Part shown: in pieces, positions 22,858 through 32,136 of the stretch
How the letters are laid out: every line of letters starts with the position of its first letter
Position numbering within the stretch: position 1 is the stretch's first letter
DNA from: Actinosynnema sp042752395
Lineage (GTDB): Bacteria > Actinomycetota > Actinomycetes > Mycobacteriales > Pseudonocardiaceae
Direction of reading: 5' to 3'
DNA length: 64,000 bases
NCBI RefSeq assembly: GCF_042752395.1
Contig: NZ_JBHYXZ010000023.1
Span: 12,180-76,179, forward strand
Notes under the pieces: generated by a model
What the model saw: only the letters and a program-made list of their open reading frames with translations
What the model was told of the DNA's origin: nothing
Databases searched by the model: none
Translations under genes and position numbers: made by a program

Positions 22858-24384
22858 CTACTGGGCGCGGGTGTAGACGAGTTCCGCGATCTCGGAGCGG
22901 TTGTTCTTGCCGCTGCCGCCCAGCTTCGTGATCCAGACCAGCAGGTGCTGGGTCGGCTCGTGGTCGGCCACCTGGATCTGGGTCTGGCCCGCCGACAGGG
23001 TCGCGGTCGCGATGACCTTCGTCTCCTCCAGCGGCGCATTCGGCGCGCCCGCGACCCGGATCTCCACCACGGTGCCCTCGCTGGGCGAGGTGATGGTGAC
23101 CGAGGACAGCTTCACCGGCTCGGCGAAGCTCGCCATCAGGCCGACACCCGGCTTGAGCGCCGGGAACGGCTCGAAGTAGTTCTCGGTCTGCCACACCGTC
23201 GTGGGGTTGCCGTCCGCGGCCCGGCTCGCCCGGTTGGCGTTGTCGGGCTGGTTGGTCACGTCGTACACGCCGATCGACGCGGGCTGCACGGGACCGGCGG
23301 GCTGGGGCGCCGGCGGCGCGGGCTGGCCGCTCTGCCCCGGCGCGGTGGACTGGCCGATCACGACCGTCGGCCCGCCGCCGCCCGACGGCTCGTCGCTGAA
23401 GAAGTTGACGATCTGCACGCCGAGCCAGACCACCACGGCCAGCGTCGCCACCGCCAGCACGGCGACGCTGATCATGAGCTTGCGCTTGTGCTCCTTGTCG
23501 CGGACCGGGCGCTGCGTGGTCCACACCGCGCCGTCGTCCGCCGCGTCGGGCACCGGCTCGATCAGCGCGGTCTGCGCCTCGGACCGGGCGATCTGGTCCA
23601 GCACCTGCAGGATCGCGGCGCTGGTCCGGATGCCGCCGACGCTGGTGTCCTCCAGGCTGCGCACGGCGACCGACGACAGCTCGTGCGGCACGTACGGGCG
23701 CAGCGCGCTCGGCGCGAGCACCGAGCCGTCCGGCCCCGTCGGCGCGACCGGCACGCCCTCCGGGCCGTTCGGCAGCGCCCACTTGCCGGTGAGCAGCAGG
23801 TACAGGATCGCGCCGAGGCCCTTGACGTCGTCCCGGGCGATCGCGTCCGGCCTCGGCCCGGGGAACGCGAGCCGCAGCCGGCCGTCCGACGTCACCCGGA
23901 TGCGCTGCGGGTGGTCCGCGCCGAGCACGAGGCCCGCGTGGTGCGCGCCCTCGATCGCCGCGCCCAGCGGCTCCAGCAGCCGCGTCGCCGAGCCCGCGGG
24001 CAGCGGGCCCTCGGCGACCAGGTCCAGCAGGTCGGTGCCCTGCGTCCACTCGGCGACGATCACGGCGAGGATGCCCTCGTCCAGCCGGATCCCGGCGCCG
24101 GGGGTCAGCACGTCGATCACCCGGGCGACGCCCGGGTGGGTGAAGCTGGAGGCGTGCATCGCGCGTTCGGCGGTCCGCTTGGCCCGCGCGGCCGCCGCGT
24201 GGTCGGCCGGGTTGCCCACCAGCACGGTCAGCGCCACGTCCCGGTTGAGCTGGCCGTCCCTGGCCCGCCACAGGTGCGCGTCGCACCGGCGGTCCACCCC
24301 GGACCGGGCCAGCAACCGGTACCGGCCGTCGCCGATCACCCCGCCGGGCACCAGCGAGGTGTTCTGGATCGGACCGCTGCTCAC
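22858..24384 (-). CDS. Membrane pseudokinase with extracytoplasmic beta-sandwich domain
   Basis: The 508-residue protein has an N-terminal kinase-like domain (about 15-275) that lacks the catalytic residues. The usual VAIK lysine is replaced (DVALTVLVG), no HRD motif exists (GLVLGADHPQRIRV) and DFG is replaced by LAFPG. A membrane segment spans about 303-330. A Pro/Gly/Gln-rich linker leads to a discoidin-like beta-sandwich (NPTTVWQTENYF...) of about 140 residues outside the cell. In mycobacteria the same pseudokinase is fused to the C-terminus of MurJ (MviN, Rv3910), is phosphorylated by PknB and recruits FhaA. Here it is a separate gene 37 bp downstream of murJ. Confidence 0.85.
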   Translation of the reverse strand: MSSGPIQNTSLVPGGVIGDGRYRLLARSGVDRRCDAHLWRARDGQLNRDVALTVLVGNPADHAAAARAKRTAERAMHASSFTHPGVARVIDVLTPGAGIRLDEGILAVIVAEWTQGTDLLDLVAEGPLPAGSATRLLEPLGAAIEGAHHAGLVLGADHPQRIRVTSDGRLRLAFPGPRPDAIARDDVKGLGAILYLLLTGKWALPNGPEGVPVAPTGPDGSVLAPSALRPYVPHELSSVAVRSLEDTSVGGIRTSAAILQVLDQIARSEAQTALIEPVPDAADDGAVWTTQRPVRDKEHKRKLMISVAVLAVATLAVVVWLGVQIVNFFSDEPSGGGGPTVVIGQSTAPGQSGQPAPPAPQPAGPVQPASIGVYDVTNQPDNANRASRAADGNPTTVWQTENYFEPFPALKPGVGLMASFAEPVKLSSVTITSPSEGTVVEIRVAGAPNAPLEETKVIATATLSAGQTQIQVADHEPTQHLLVWITKLGGSGKNNRSEIAELVYTRAQ

Positions 24385-24421
24385 GGGGCCGAGGGTACGT
24401 GACCGCGTGGTGTCACAGGGG

Positions 24422-26041
24422 TCATCGACGGCCCACCAAACGACTGATCTTGGCGACCGCGGGCCTCACTTCCGGCACCCGGAACAGGGCCAGCAGCAGG
24501 AAGCTCAGCGGCAGGCCGACGAGCGCCTGGATCACGACCTCCACCCAGGCGGCCACCACGCGGGACTCGATTCCCACCCCGTGGACGGCGAGCCACGCCA
24601 GCCCGGTCGCCGCCGCGAACGCGATCGCGGACGCCACGACCGTGAGGCAGATGGTCCACGCGGTGTACCCGGTGCGCAGCCGGCCGAGCCGCAGCCGCAG
24701 CCAGAGCTGGCCGACCAGCGCGCCGACGACGAAGCTCAGCGACATGGCGATCGACACGGCGACCGCCAGCTTGTCCGGCGGGGAGACCGCCAGGAACCCG
24801 TAGAGCAGCCCGATCCGGACCACCACGATGATCCCCTGGATGATCGTCGGCGTCCGGGCGTCCTTCAACGCGTAGAAGACCCGCAGCTGGAGCAGGGTGA
24901 TCGCGTAGGGCACCAGGCCGAACGCCGACAGCGCGAGCGCCGTGCCGATCTCCTCGCCGCCGCCGAGGCCGGACCGGCCGAACGAGAACAGGGCCAGGCC
25001 GATCGACACCCCGGACACCGTCATCAGCGCGCTGAACGGCATCAGCAGGATCGACGACATCCGGTTGCCGAACGCCAGGTCGCCCACCAGGGCGTTGGTG
25101 TCGTGCGCCGCCGCCGCGCGGCTCATCTTCGGCATGAGCGCGGTCAGCAGCGACACGCCCAGCACCCCGTAGGGCACCTGGGCGATCAGCCACTGCATGT
25201 TGTAGACCGTGATCGCGCCGCTGTCGTGCGTCGCGACCTTGGTCAGCACCACCATGCTGACGAACCCGAGCGCCACGTACAGCAGCACCCAGAACGCGAG
25301 GCCGCCGAACTCCGACAGCCGCCGGTCCCAGCCCCACCGCCAGCGGAACCGGAACCCGGTCCGCCGCAGCGCGGGCACCAGCACGGACGCCTGGACCGCC
25401 ACGCCGAGCATCGTGCCGAGGCCGAGGACGAGCAGCTTCGGCTCGCCCATCCGCACCGGGTCGAGGGAGATCTCGCCCGGCATGAGCCAGTACACGACCA
25501 GCGTGATGATCACGACGAGGTTGTTGAGCACCGGCGCCCACGTGGGCAGGCCGAACACGTGCCTGGTGTTGAGGATCGCGCCGATCAGCGCGGACAGCCC
25601 GTAGAACACGATGCCGGGCAGCACCAGGTAGGCGAAAGCGGTGACCAGCTCGGGGTTCGCGTCGGACGAGTCGATGAACAGCCCGGTCAGCAGCGGCGCG
25701 CAGGCGATCGCGATGATCGTGCCGACGCCCAGGACCACCGCCGACATGGTGATCATCCACTGGGCGTACGACTCGCCGTTGTCGCCGTCCTCCTTCTCGG
25801 CGCGCACCAGCAGCGGGATGGCCACGCTGGTCAGCACGCCGCCGAGCAGCAGCTCGTTGATCATCGTCGGGAGCGTGGTCGCGACCTGGTAGGAGTCGTT
25901 GAGCACATCGACGCCGACGATCGTGATCAGCAGCAGCTTGGACAGCAGCCCGGAGGCGCGGCTGACGATCGTGGCGATGGCCATCGAGCCGCTGGCGCGC
26001 GCCAGCGACGGGCCGCCCTGCGGCTGCTGCTCCTGCGTCAC
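24422..26041 (-). CDS. murJ: Lipid II flippase MurJ
   Basis: The protein, about 539 residues, is a polytopic MviN/MurJ protein of the MOP superfamily, with a basic N-terminus and about 13-14 predicted membrane segments (for example LVLPGIVFYGLSALIGAILNTRHVFGLPTWAPVLNN and the DARTPT loop). It flips lipid II across the membrane for peptidoglycan assembly. Two starts are possible: GTG at 26041 with a nearby GAGCGGA, or TTG at 26059 overlapping the stop of the upstream gene (TTGA). It lies in one operon with the DUF6049-like gene upstream and the pseudokinase downstream. Confidence 0.93.
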   Translation of the reverse strand: MTQEQQPQGGPSLARASGSMAIATIVSRASGLLSKLLLITIVGVDVLNDSYQVATTLPTMINELLLGGVLTSVAIPLLVRAEKEDGDNGESYAQWMITMSAVVLGVGTIIAIACAPLLTGLFIDSSDANPELVTAFAYLVLPGIVFYGLSALIGAILNTRHVFGLPTWAPVLNNLVVIITLVVYWLMPGEISLDPVRMGEPKLLVLGLGTMLGVAVQASVLVPALRRTGFRFRWRWGWDRRLSEFGGLAFWVLLYVALGFVSMVVLTKVATHDSGAITVYNMQWLIAQVPYGVLGVSLLTALMPKMSRAAAAHDTNALVGDLAFGNRMSSILLMPFSALMTVSGVSIGLALFSFGRSGLGGGEEIGTALALSAFGLVPYAITLLQLRVFYALKDARTPTIIQGIIVVVRIGLLYGFLAVSPPDKLAVAVSIAMSLSFVVGALVGQLWLRLRLGRLRTGYTAWTICLTVVASAIAFAAATGLAWLAVHGVGIESRVVAAWVEVVIQALVGLPLSFLLLALFRVPEVRPAVAKISRLVGRR

Positions 26042-26055
26042 CGTGGTTGTTCCGC

Positions 26056-28320
26056 TCAACTCGCGTTCGACCTCTCCGGGGGCGTGACCGCGCTCGCGTC
26101 GTCCGGCACCTGCGCCGCGGCGGCCCGCGACGCGCGGACCCGGCGGTAGATCCGCCGCGCGGACAGCAGCACCAGCGCGGCGCCGGCCAGGCCGGTGATC
26201 ACGACGGTGATCGTCCCGTACGCGGACGACGACACCTCCAGCCGGGCCCGTTGGCCCAGCTCGACGCCGCTGGTCGTGACCAGGCGGACGTGCACCGGGA
26301 AGCGCCCGGACCGCTGCACCTCCACCGGCACCCGCACCAGGCGGTCGCCGCGCGCGGGCAGCTCGATGTCGGACAGGTCCTTGGCCACGATGCCCGGCGT
26401 GTCCTCGATCACGATCCGCACCGTGATCCGCACGTCGAGCCGGTTCTTGATGGACAGCGGGATGGGGCTGTCGCCGGAGCCGAGCAGGATCGGGCTGTTC
26501 GGCTCGGTCACCGTGACCTGGTCGCGCAGCCCGTCGATCTGGTCGCGGGCCACCGTCAACGCGGCGCGCGCCCCGTCCTCGTTGCCCCGCCACGCGCCCG
26601 ACACGGCACGCAGCAGGCTCATCCGCAGCGGGTCGATCAGGTCGCCCGGCGCGGCGGACGCCGCGTCCGGTTGGCTCATCGACTCCGCGAGCTGCTGGAG
26701 CCCGCCCCACGACTCGGACACCGACGCGGTGACCGCGGGCGGCACCTCGCGCGCGCCCGCCTCGACCGGGTAGCTCAGCGCCGCGGTCTGCTCCGGAGGG
26801 GCGGCGAGCAGCGACTCCAGCCCGACGGCGGTCGCGAAGTTGCCCGCGACCAGGGACTTCGCCGTGCGCAGCAACGTGTCGACCTCGCCGGTCGGCGCGT
26901 TCCACCGGCGCGGCGGCGCGACGACCACGTGCTGCCCGGTGCTCTGGAAACCCGCCCGGAACGTGAGCGCGGCCAGCGCGTTCTGCACCGACACCGGCCG
27001 GGTCTCGCTGGGCGTGGTCACGCCCGCGACCGGCCGCGTGGTCGCGGCGCCCTGCAACGCGTCGGAGACCATGCCGTCGATGCGCACGGCGGTGACCGGC
27101 GTGCCCTCGGCCTGGTCGAACCGGACCGGCCCGGTGCCGGGCGTGCCCGCGACGGCCGACTGGTCCAGCACCAGCGAGGTGACCCCGCGCCGGGTCAGGT
27201 CCGACAGCGCCTGCTGGTCGAGCACGCCGTCGTCGGGCCAGGTCAGGCCCTGGGTCGGCTGCACGCCGAGGATCTGGCGGACCACCTCCGCGCCGCCGAG
27301 CGCGAGTTCGCCCAGACCGGTGAGCTGGGCGCGTGACAGCGCCACGAGGTCGGCGTCCGCGTCGGGCAGCGCGATCACGCACCGCCCGGCGACCAGCAGG
27401 CGCAGCCGGTCGAGCCACAGCTCCGCGCCGCTGCGGCCCTTGCCCTCGCCCTTGCCGCGCACCTCGTAGCCGCGGGTCATCGCGTCCACCGTGCGCAGCA
27501 GGTCCGGGTCGACGGCCAGGCACACCCCGGCCGCCAACGGGCTCGCCAGCGCCGACTCGTAGGCCATGAGCAGGCCGTACAGCCGGCCACCCATGGACAC
27601 GGAGCCGGCCAGGTCGTCGTCGGTGAGCACGGTCGGCGAGGTGGAGACCACGCGCGGCCGGTCGGCCAGCGGCCACAGCAGGGTGAGCTTGGCCGGGTTG
27701 TCGGGCGGCGTCGGCGCCTCGCCGCCGGGCATCGCGAGCACGGGCAGCAGGGTGCTCAGCGCGGCCAGCCGGGCGCGCCCGCCGAAGTCGGGGACGCCGT
27801 TGATGTTCGCCAGGATCGGGTAGATGCCCGGCTCGGTGATCCGCAACGAGGTCGGGCCGTTGCCCCGCAGCGGCACGGTCAGCTCGAACGGCTTCGACTC
27901 GTTCTGCTCCAGCCGGTCGGCGACCGGGGTGAAGTTGGGCTGCACGAGTTCGGCGTCGGTCGGCTCGCGCAGCGCCTTGCGGACCTCTTCCTCGGTGGTC
28001 AGCGCCTCGCCGCGCTCCAGGCGCAGCTCGATGTCCTCGATCGGCCGGTCGCCGACGTTGACCACCTTGCCGGAGATGGTGACGGAGTCGGGACCGTCGG
28101 ACGTGATCACCCGCGGGGTCATCACCTCGACGTCCAGGCGCAGCCACACCTGCGACTGCTGGCCGGGCTGGCTGGACAACGCCCTGGTGGCCCACACCTG
28201 GGTCGCGGGCGCCGGTCGGATGGGCAGCCGCCCGTTGTCGCCGGGCGCCGCGGGGGCCGCGGACGCCGTCGTCACGACCAGGATCCCCGCCGCCGCGAGT
28301 GCGGACAGCAGTCGCTTCAC
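26056..28320 (-). CDS. Large secreted/membrane-anchored protein, DUF6049-like
   Basis: The 754-residue protein has a signal peptide (VKRLLSALAAAGILVVTTASAAPAAP), a long extracytoplasmic region and a C-terminal membrane segment (TITVVITGLAGAALVLLSA) followed by a basic tail. It corresponds by position to mycobacterial Rv3909. The N-terminal part (about 55-190) resembles an immunoglobulin-like sheet domain with VWLRLDVEVMTPRVITSD. The function is not known; context (murJ, pseudokinase, sigM) suggests cell-wall synthesis. The GTG start overlaps the stop codon of the upstream NUDIX gene by four bases. Confidence 0.85.
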   Translation of the reverse strand: MKRLLSALAAAGILVVTTASAAPAAPGDNGRLPIRPAPATQVWATRALSSQPGQQSQVWLRLDVEVMTPRVITSDGPDSVTISGKVVNVGDRPIEDIELRLERGEALTTEEEVRKALREPTDAELVQPNFTPVADRLEQNESKPFELTVPLRGNGPTSLRITEPGIYPILANINGVPDFGGRARLAALSTLLPVLAMPGGEAPTPPDNPAKLTLLWPLADRPRVVSTSPTVLTDDDLAGSVSMGGRLYGLLMAYESALASPLAAGVCLAVDPDLLRTVDAMTRGYEVRGKGEGKGRSGAELWLDRLRLLVAGRCVIALPDADADLVALSRAQLTGLGELALGGAEVVRQILGVQPTQGLTWPDDGVLDQQALSDLTRRGVTSLVLDQSAVAGTPGTGPVRFDQAEGTPVTAVRIDGMVSDALQGAATTRPVAGVTTPSETRPVSVQNALAALTFRAGFQSTGQHVVVAPPRRWNAPTGEVDTLLRTAKSLVAGNFATAVGLESLLAAPPEQTAALSYPVEAGAREVPPAVTASVSESWGGLQQLAESMSQPDAASAAPGDLIDPLRMSLLRAVSGAWRGNEDGARAALTVARDQIDGLRDQVTVTEPNSPILLGSGDSPIPLSIKNRLDVRITVRIVIEDTPGIVAKDLSDIELPARGDRLVRVPVEVQRSGRFPVHVRLVTTSGVELGQRARLEVSSSAYGTITVVITGLAGAALVLLSARRIYRRVRASRAAAAQVPDDASAVTPPERSNAS

Positions 28321-28835
28321 GCCGACTCCGCTCCGTCCGTCTGGTACTCGGCGAGCAGTTCGGCGGCTCGGCGCACCAGTCGACGCTCGTCCGCGTAGGC
28401 GAGCCGGTCGTCCAGTTCGCCCAGGGGCACCCACGCCACCTCGGTGACCTCCACGTCTTCGTCGGAAAGCTCGCCACCCACCGCCTCCAGCAGGAAGTGG
28501 TGGACGGTCTTGTGCACCCGCCGGTCCTCGGCGACGAACCAGTAGTCGATCGAGCCGAGGGGGCGGAGCACCCTGCTATGAATACCCGTCTCCTCGGCGA
28601 CCTCGCGCACCGCGGTCTGTTCCGCGGTCTCCCCGGCCTCGATGTGGCCCTTGGGCAGCGACCACAGCAGCCGGCCGCGGCGGTCCAGCCGCCCGATGAT
28701 CGCGGCGACGTGCTGCTCGAAGTCCAGCACGAGCCCGCCCGCGGACGTCTCGTCGACCGTCTTCAGCCGGCGACCGCGGCGCCGGGTCCGGCGCCTCGGC
28801 TTGGGACCGCCGGAGCGACCGGACGACTGGGGCAT
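28317..28835 (-). CDS. NUDIX hydrolase (MutT4-like)
   Basis: The 172-residue protein has a basic Arg/Lys-rich N-terminus (KPRRRTRRRGRRLK, about 12-25) and a Nudix box GHIEAGETAEQTAVREVAEETG at about 62-83. It matches the mycobacterial MutT4 (Rv3908) by position. Family members hydrolyse nucleotide derivatives; the substrate here is unknown. ATG at 28833-28835. It leads the operon that continues with the DUF6049-like gene, murJ and the pseudokinase, and is divergent from the CCA-adding enzyme gene. Confidence 0.88.
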   Translation of the reverse strand: MPQSSGRSGGPKPRRRTRRRGRRLKTVDETSAGGLVLDFEQHVAAIIGRLDRRGRLLWSLPKGHIEAGETAEQTAVREVAEETGIHSRVLRPLGSIDYWFVAEDRRVHKTVHHFLLEAVGGELSDEDVEVTEVAWVPLGELDDRLAYADERRLVRRAAELLAEYQTDGAESA

Positions 28836-28914
28836 GCTCTGATGGTAGTGGCGACCAGCGATTACGGGACGTGGCCAGGGTGTTGCCGCCCGTGATCGAC
28901 ATCGGGTGGTCCCC

Positions 28915-28923
28915 TGTGGACAA
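28915..28923 (-). promoter_or_regulatory. Isolated perfect DnaA box upstream of pcnA
   Basis: The plus strand reads TGTGGACAA within a 15-mer identical to one in oriC (4632-4646). It lies 43 bp before the chosen start of pcnA and 80 bp from the divergent NUDIX start, so DnaA could act on either promoter. About 24 kb from oriC. Confidence 0.55.
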
Positions 28924-28965
28924 CTCGTTCTGCCGGCGTGGTCGCGCCCAGTACCCTGGCTCCCC

Positions 28966-30423
28966 GTGTCCGGACCACTCGCACCCACCGCCACTTCTCC
29001 TGGGCAGGACAATGCCGTGGTGGAACAGCTCAGCGCCCTCCCCGTCGCCGAGGAACTGGCCGCCCGCTTCGCCGCCGCGGGCCACCGCCTGTACCTGGTG
29101 GGCGGCAGCGTGCGCGACGCCGTGCTCGGGCGGCTGTCCGGCGACCTCGACTTCACCACCGACGCGCGCCCGCCGCGGATCCTGTCCCTGCTCAAGGGCT
29201 GGGCGGACGCGATCTGGGACACCGGCATCGCGTTCGGCACGGTCGGCGCGACCAAGTACGGGCAGACGGTCGAGATCACCACGTTCCGCGCGGACACCTA
29301 CGACGGCGTGACCCGCAACCCCGAGGTGACCTTCGGCGACACCGTCGAGGGCGACCTGGTCCGCCGCGACTTCACGGTCAACGCGATGGCCTACGACGTG
29401 GTGAACCGGCAGCTCATCGACCCGACCGGCGGCCGCGAGGCGCTGCGGGCGAAGGTGCTGGACACCCCCGCGACCCCGCAGGAGTCGTTCTCCGACGACC
29501 CGCTGCGGATGCTGCGCGCGGCCCGGTTCGTCTCCCAGCTCGGCTTCACCGTCGCGCCGCGCGTGCTCGACGCCATGGCGGCCATGGCCGGCGAGCTGAC
29601 CCGCATCACCGCGGAACGGGTGCAGGTCGAGCTGTCCAAGCTGCTCACCGGCGCGCACCCCCGCGCGGGCGTCGAGCTGATGGTCGAGGCCCGGCTCGCC
29701 GACGTGGTGCTGCCCGAGCTGCCCGCGATGAAGCTGGAGATCGACGAGCACCACCAGCACAAGGACGTCTACCACCACTCGCTGGTCGTGCTCGACCAGG
29801 CCGTCGACCTGGAGGGCGACACCGGGCCGGACCTGGTGCTGCGGCTGGCCGCGCTGCTGCACGACGTGGGCAAGCCGGACACGCGGCGGTTCGAGGAGGG
29901 CGGCGGGGTGTCGTTCCACCACCACGAGGTGGTCGGGGCGAAGATGGTCCGCAAGCGTTTGCGCGCGTTGAAGTACTCGAAGGAGGTCGTCGAGGACGTC
30001 GCCCAGCTCGTGTACCTCCACCTGCGCTTCCACGGCTACGGCAGCGGCGGGTGGACCGACTCGGCGGTGCGCCGGTACGTCACCGACGCGGGTCACCTGC
30101 TGCCCCGCCTGCACAAGCTGGTCCGCGCCGATTGCACGACGCGCAACCGGCGCAAGGCCAACGCGTTGCAGCGCACCTACGACGACCTGGAGCGCCGCAT
30201 CGAGCGGATCGCCGCCGAGGAGGACCTCAAGCGCGTCCGGCCCGACCTCGACGGCAACGAGATCATGCGGCTGCTGGGCCTGCCGCCGGGGCCGCTGGTC
30301 GGCAAGGCGTGGAAGTTCCTCAAGGAGCTGCGGCTGGACCGAGGTCCGCTCGACCACGACGAGGCGGTCGCGGAGCTGCTCGCGTGGGCGCGCGCGGAGG
30401 GCGTCCGGCCACCGGGTGACTAA
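28966..30423 (+). CDS. pcnA: CCA tRNA nucleotidyltransferase
   Basis: The protein, about 485 residues, has the nucleotidyltransferase motif YLVGGSVRDAVLGR followed by the catalytic DLDFT pair, a head/neck RDFTVNAMAYD region, and a C-terminal HD domain (LLHDVGKPDTRRFEEG and FHHHEVVGAKMV). It adds or repairs the 3' CCA of tRNAs. The class fits the actinobacterial PcnA/CCA family with HD domain (Rv3907 position). The start is uncertain: GTG at 28966 (VSGPLAPT...), or a later GTG near 29017, directly before the conserved VEQLSALPVAEELAARF. A DnaA box lies upstream. Confidence 0.9.
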   Translation: MSGPLAPTATSPGQDNAVVEQLSALPVAEELAARFAAAGHRLYLVGGSVRDAVLGRLSGDLDFTTDARPPRILSLLKGWADAIWDTGIAFGTVGATKYGQTVEITTFRADTYDGVTRNPEVTFGDTVEGDLVRRDFTVNAMAYDVVNRQLIDPTGGREALRAKVLDTPATPQESFSDDPLRMLRAARFVSQLGFTVAPRVLDAMAAMAGELTRITAERVQVELSKLLTGAHPRAGVELMVEARLADVVLPELPAMKLEIDEHHQHKDVYHHSLVVLDQAVDLEGDTGPDLVLRLAALLHDVGKPDTRRFEEGGGVSFHHHEVVGAKMVRKRLRALKYSKEVVEDVAQLVYLHLRFHGYGSGGWTDSAVRRYVTDAGHLLPRLHKLVRADCTTRNRRKANALQRTYDDLERRIERIAAEEDLKRVRPDLDGNEIMRLLGLPPGPLVGKAWKFLKELRLDRGPLDHDEAVAELLAWARAEGVRPPGD

Positions 30424-30520
30424 CACCAAGTGACCAATCTCGGGCTTTCGGCTTGGCCAGTGACAGGCCGTTGCGACACCATGACTGTGTGCGTCGAACG
30501 CGCACTGGGGGTGGTGTCGC

Positions 30521-30778
30521 ATGAACGCTTGGGGACTGTCCGAGGGGGGCGCCCGGGCACAGGGCCTGGACGGGCTGGACGATCGGCAGCGGGCCGTGCT
30601 CCGCTGCCTGGCCAGGGGGCTCGCCGACCACGAGATAGCGCGGGTGCTGGCGCTGAGCCAGCAGCAGGTGGGCGCGGTGGTGTCGGAGATCCTGCGGGCG
30701 CTGAACCTGCGCGACCGGATGGCCGCGGTGGTCTACGCGCACGAGACGGGCATCATCCGCCTGCCCCTGCCGCGCTGA
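30521..30778 (+). CDS. Small LuxR/GerE-type helix-turn-helix protein
   Basis: The 85-residue protein is little more than a LuxR-type DNA-binding domain (LDDRQRAVLRCLARGLADHEIARVLALSQQQVGAVVSEILRALNLRDRMAAVVYAHETGI). It lacks a receiver or sensor domain, so it may bind DNA constitutively or as a partner of another regulator. ATG at 30521. Its last 26 bases overlap the end of the convergent MFS gene. Its targets are unknown; the neighbouring exporter is a candidate by proximity. Confidence 0.75.
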   Translation: MNAWGLSEGGARAQGLDGLDDRQRAVLRCLARGLADHEIARVLALSQQQVGAVVSEILRALNLRDRMAAVVYAHETGIIRLPLPR

Positions 30779-32072
30779 GGGCGGCCGACCGCCTGGCCAG
30801 CGCCAGGTAGCCGACCAGGCCGAGCAGGTAGGTCACCGTGGCGGCGACCAGCAGGCCGGGCGACCGGCCGTCGAGCGGGACCACGGCCGCCGCGGCGGTG
30901 ACGGCCGCCACCTGGGTGGCGTTGAACAGCGTGTCGTACAGGGCGAACACCCGGCCGCGGACCTCGTCGCCGATGTCGCCCTGCACGGCCGCGTCCACGC
31001 ACAGCTTCACCACCTGGCCCGCGAACGTGAGCACGAAGGACGCGACCAGCGTGGTGGGCAGCAGCATCGGCAGGCCCAGGCCGAGCTGGGTGACCGCGGC
31101 CAGCAGCAGCGCGCCGCAGATCGCACCGCGCCGGCCGAGCACGTCCACGACCCGGTCGGTGACCAGGCCCGCGACCAGGATGCCCGCGCCGCCCGCGACG
31201 GCGACCTCGCCGAGCCCCGCCATGCCCGCCCGGAACGGCCCGAAGTCGGTGAACGTGGTGCGCATCAGCAGCAGCGTGAGCAGCAACGACGCGCCGAACG
31301 CGGCCCGGTGGGCGAGCAGCGCAAGCAGCGCGGCGGCGACGGCGGGCGCGCGCCAGGCGGCCCGCGCGCCGTCCAGCAGGCCCAGGGCGACCGCGGTCAG
31401 CGTGCGGCTGGGCTCGTCCACCTCGTCGGGCCCGAGCGCGCCACGGGCGAAGCGGGACGCCAGGAAGGCGGCGGCCAGCGAACCGAGCACGGCGAACGTC
31501 GTGGTCCACGCCGAGCCGTCGTCGTCGGCGCCCAGCACCGACCGCAGGCCCACCGCGCACCCCGCGCCGAGCACGGCGGTCAGCGCGCCGAGCGTGGTGA
31601 CGAACGCGTTCGCCTCGACCAGGTGGTCGGCGTCGACCACGTGCGGCAGGGACGCGGACAGGCCGGAGCCGACGAACCGGCTGACCCCGGTGACGAACAA
31701 CGCCGAGGCGTACAGCGGCAGGCCGTCCAGCCCCAGCCCGACGGCCACCGCGGTGAGCAGGATGAAGACGGCGCGCGTGAGGTTCGCCACCACCAGCACC
31801 CGGCGGCGGTCCCACCGGTCCAGCAGGGCGCCCGCGAACGGGCCGACCACGGAGTACGGGAGCAGCAGCACGGCGAACCCGGCCGCGACGGCGAGCGGGT
31901 CCGCGTGGCGCTCGGGGTTGAACAGGACCGCGCCCGCGAGACCGGCCTGGAACAGGCCGTCGCCCCACTGGGCCGCGAGCCGGGTAGCCAGCAACCGGCG
32001 GAAACCCGCCACCGCGAGGAGCTTGCGGACACCGAGGTGGTGCTTCGCCGCGGTGCTGCCGGCAGTGGTCAC
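30753..32072 (-). CDS. MFS transporter
   Basis: The 439-residue protein has about 12 membrane segments in two bundles, with the motif-A-like loop GALLDRWDRRRVLVVANLTRAVFIL after the second segment, typical of drug or metabolite exporters. The substrate is unknown. The 3' end overlaps the convergent LuxR-type gene by 26 bp. A perfect GC-rich hairpin lies 37 bp upstream of the start (32109-32136). It stands alone, with no same-strand gene within one transcript. Confidence 0.85.
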   Translation of the reverse strand: MTTAGSTAAKHHLGVRKLLAVAGFRRLLATRLAAQWGDGLFQAGLAGAVLFNPERHADPLAVAAGFAVLLLPYSVVGPFAGALLDRWDRRRVLVVANLTRAVFILLTAVAVGLGLDGLPLYASALFVTGVSRFVGSGLSASLPHVVDADHLVEANAFVTTLGALTAVLGAGCAVGLRSVLGADDDGSAWTTTFAVLGSLAAAFLASRFARGALGPDEVDEPSRTLTAVALGLLDGARAAWRAPAVAAALLALLAHRAAFGASLLLTLLLMRTTFTDFGPFRAGMAGLGEVAVAGGAGILVAGLVTDRVVDVLGRRGAICGALLLAAVTQLGLGLPMLLPTTLVASFVLTFAGQVVKLCVDAAVQGDIGDEVRGRVFALYDTLFNATQVAAVTAAAAVVPLDGRSPGLLVAATVTYLLGLVGYLALARRSAALSAAGAGG

Positions 32073-32108
32073 GGGACGAGCCTATGCCCCCGGCCGCGGG
32101 AACCACGA

Positions 32109-32136
32109 AGGCCGGACCCCGCGTGGGGTCCGGCCT
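32109..32136. terminator. 12-bp perfect hairpin between divergent genes
   Basis: AGGCCGGACCCC (32109-32120) pairs with GGGGTCCGGCCT (32125-32136) around a four-base loop. It looks like the actinobacterial terminator after jag, but no gene ends here. It lies in the probable 5' leader of the MFS gene, where it could act as an attenuator, or could end an unrecognised transcript. Confidence 0.55.
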
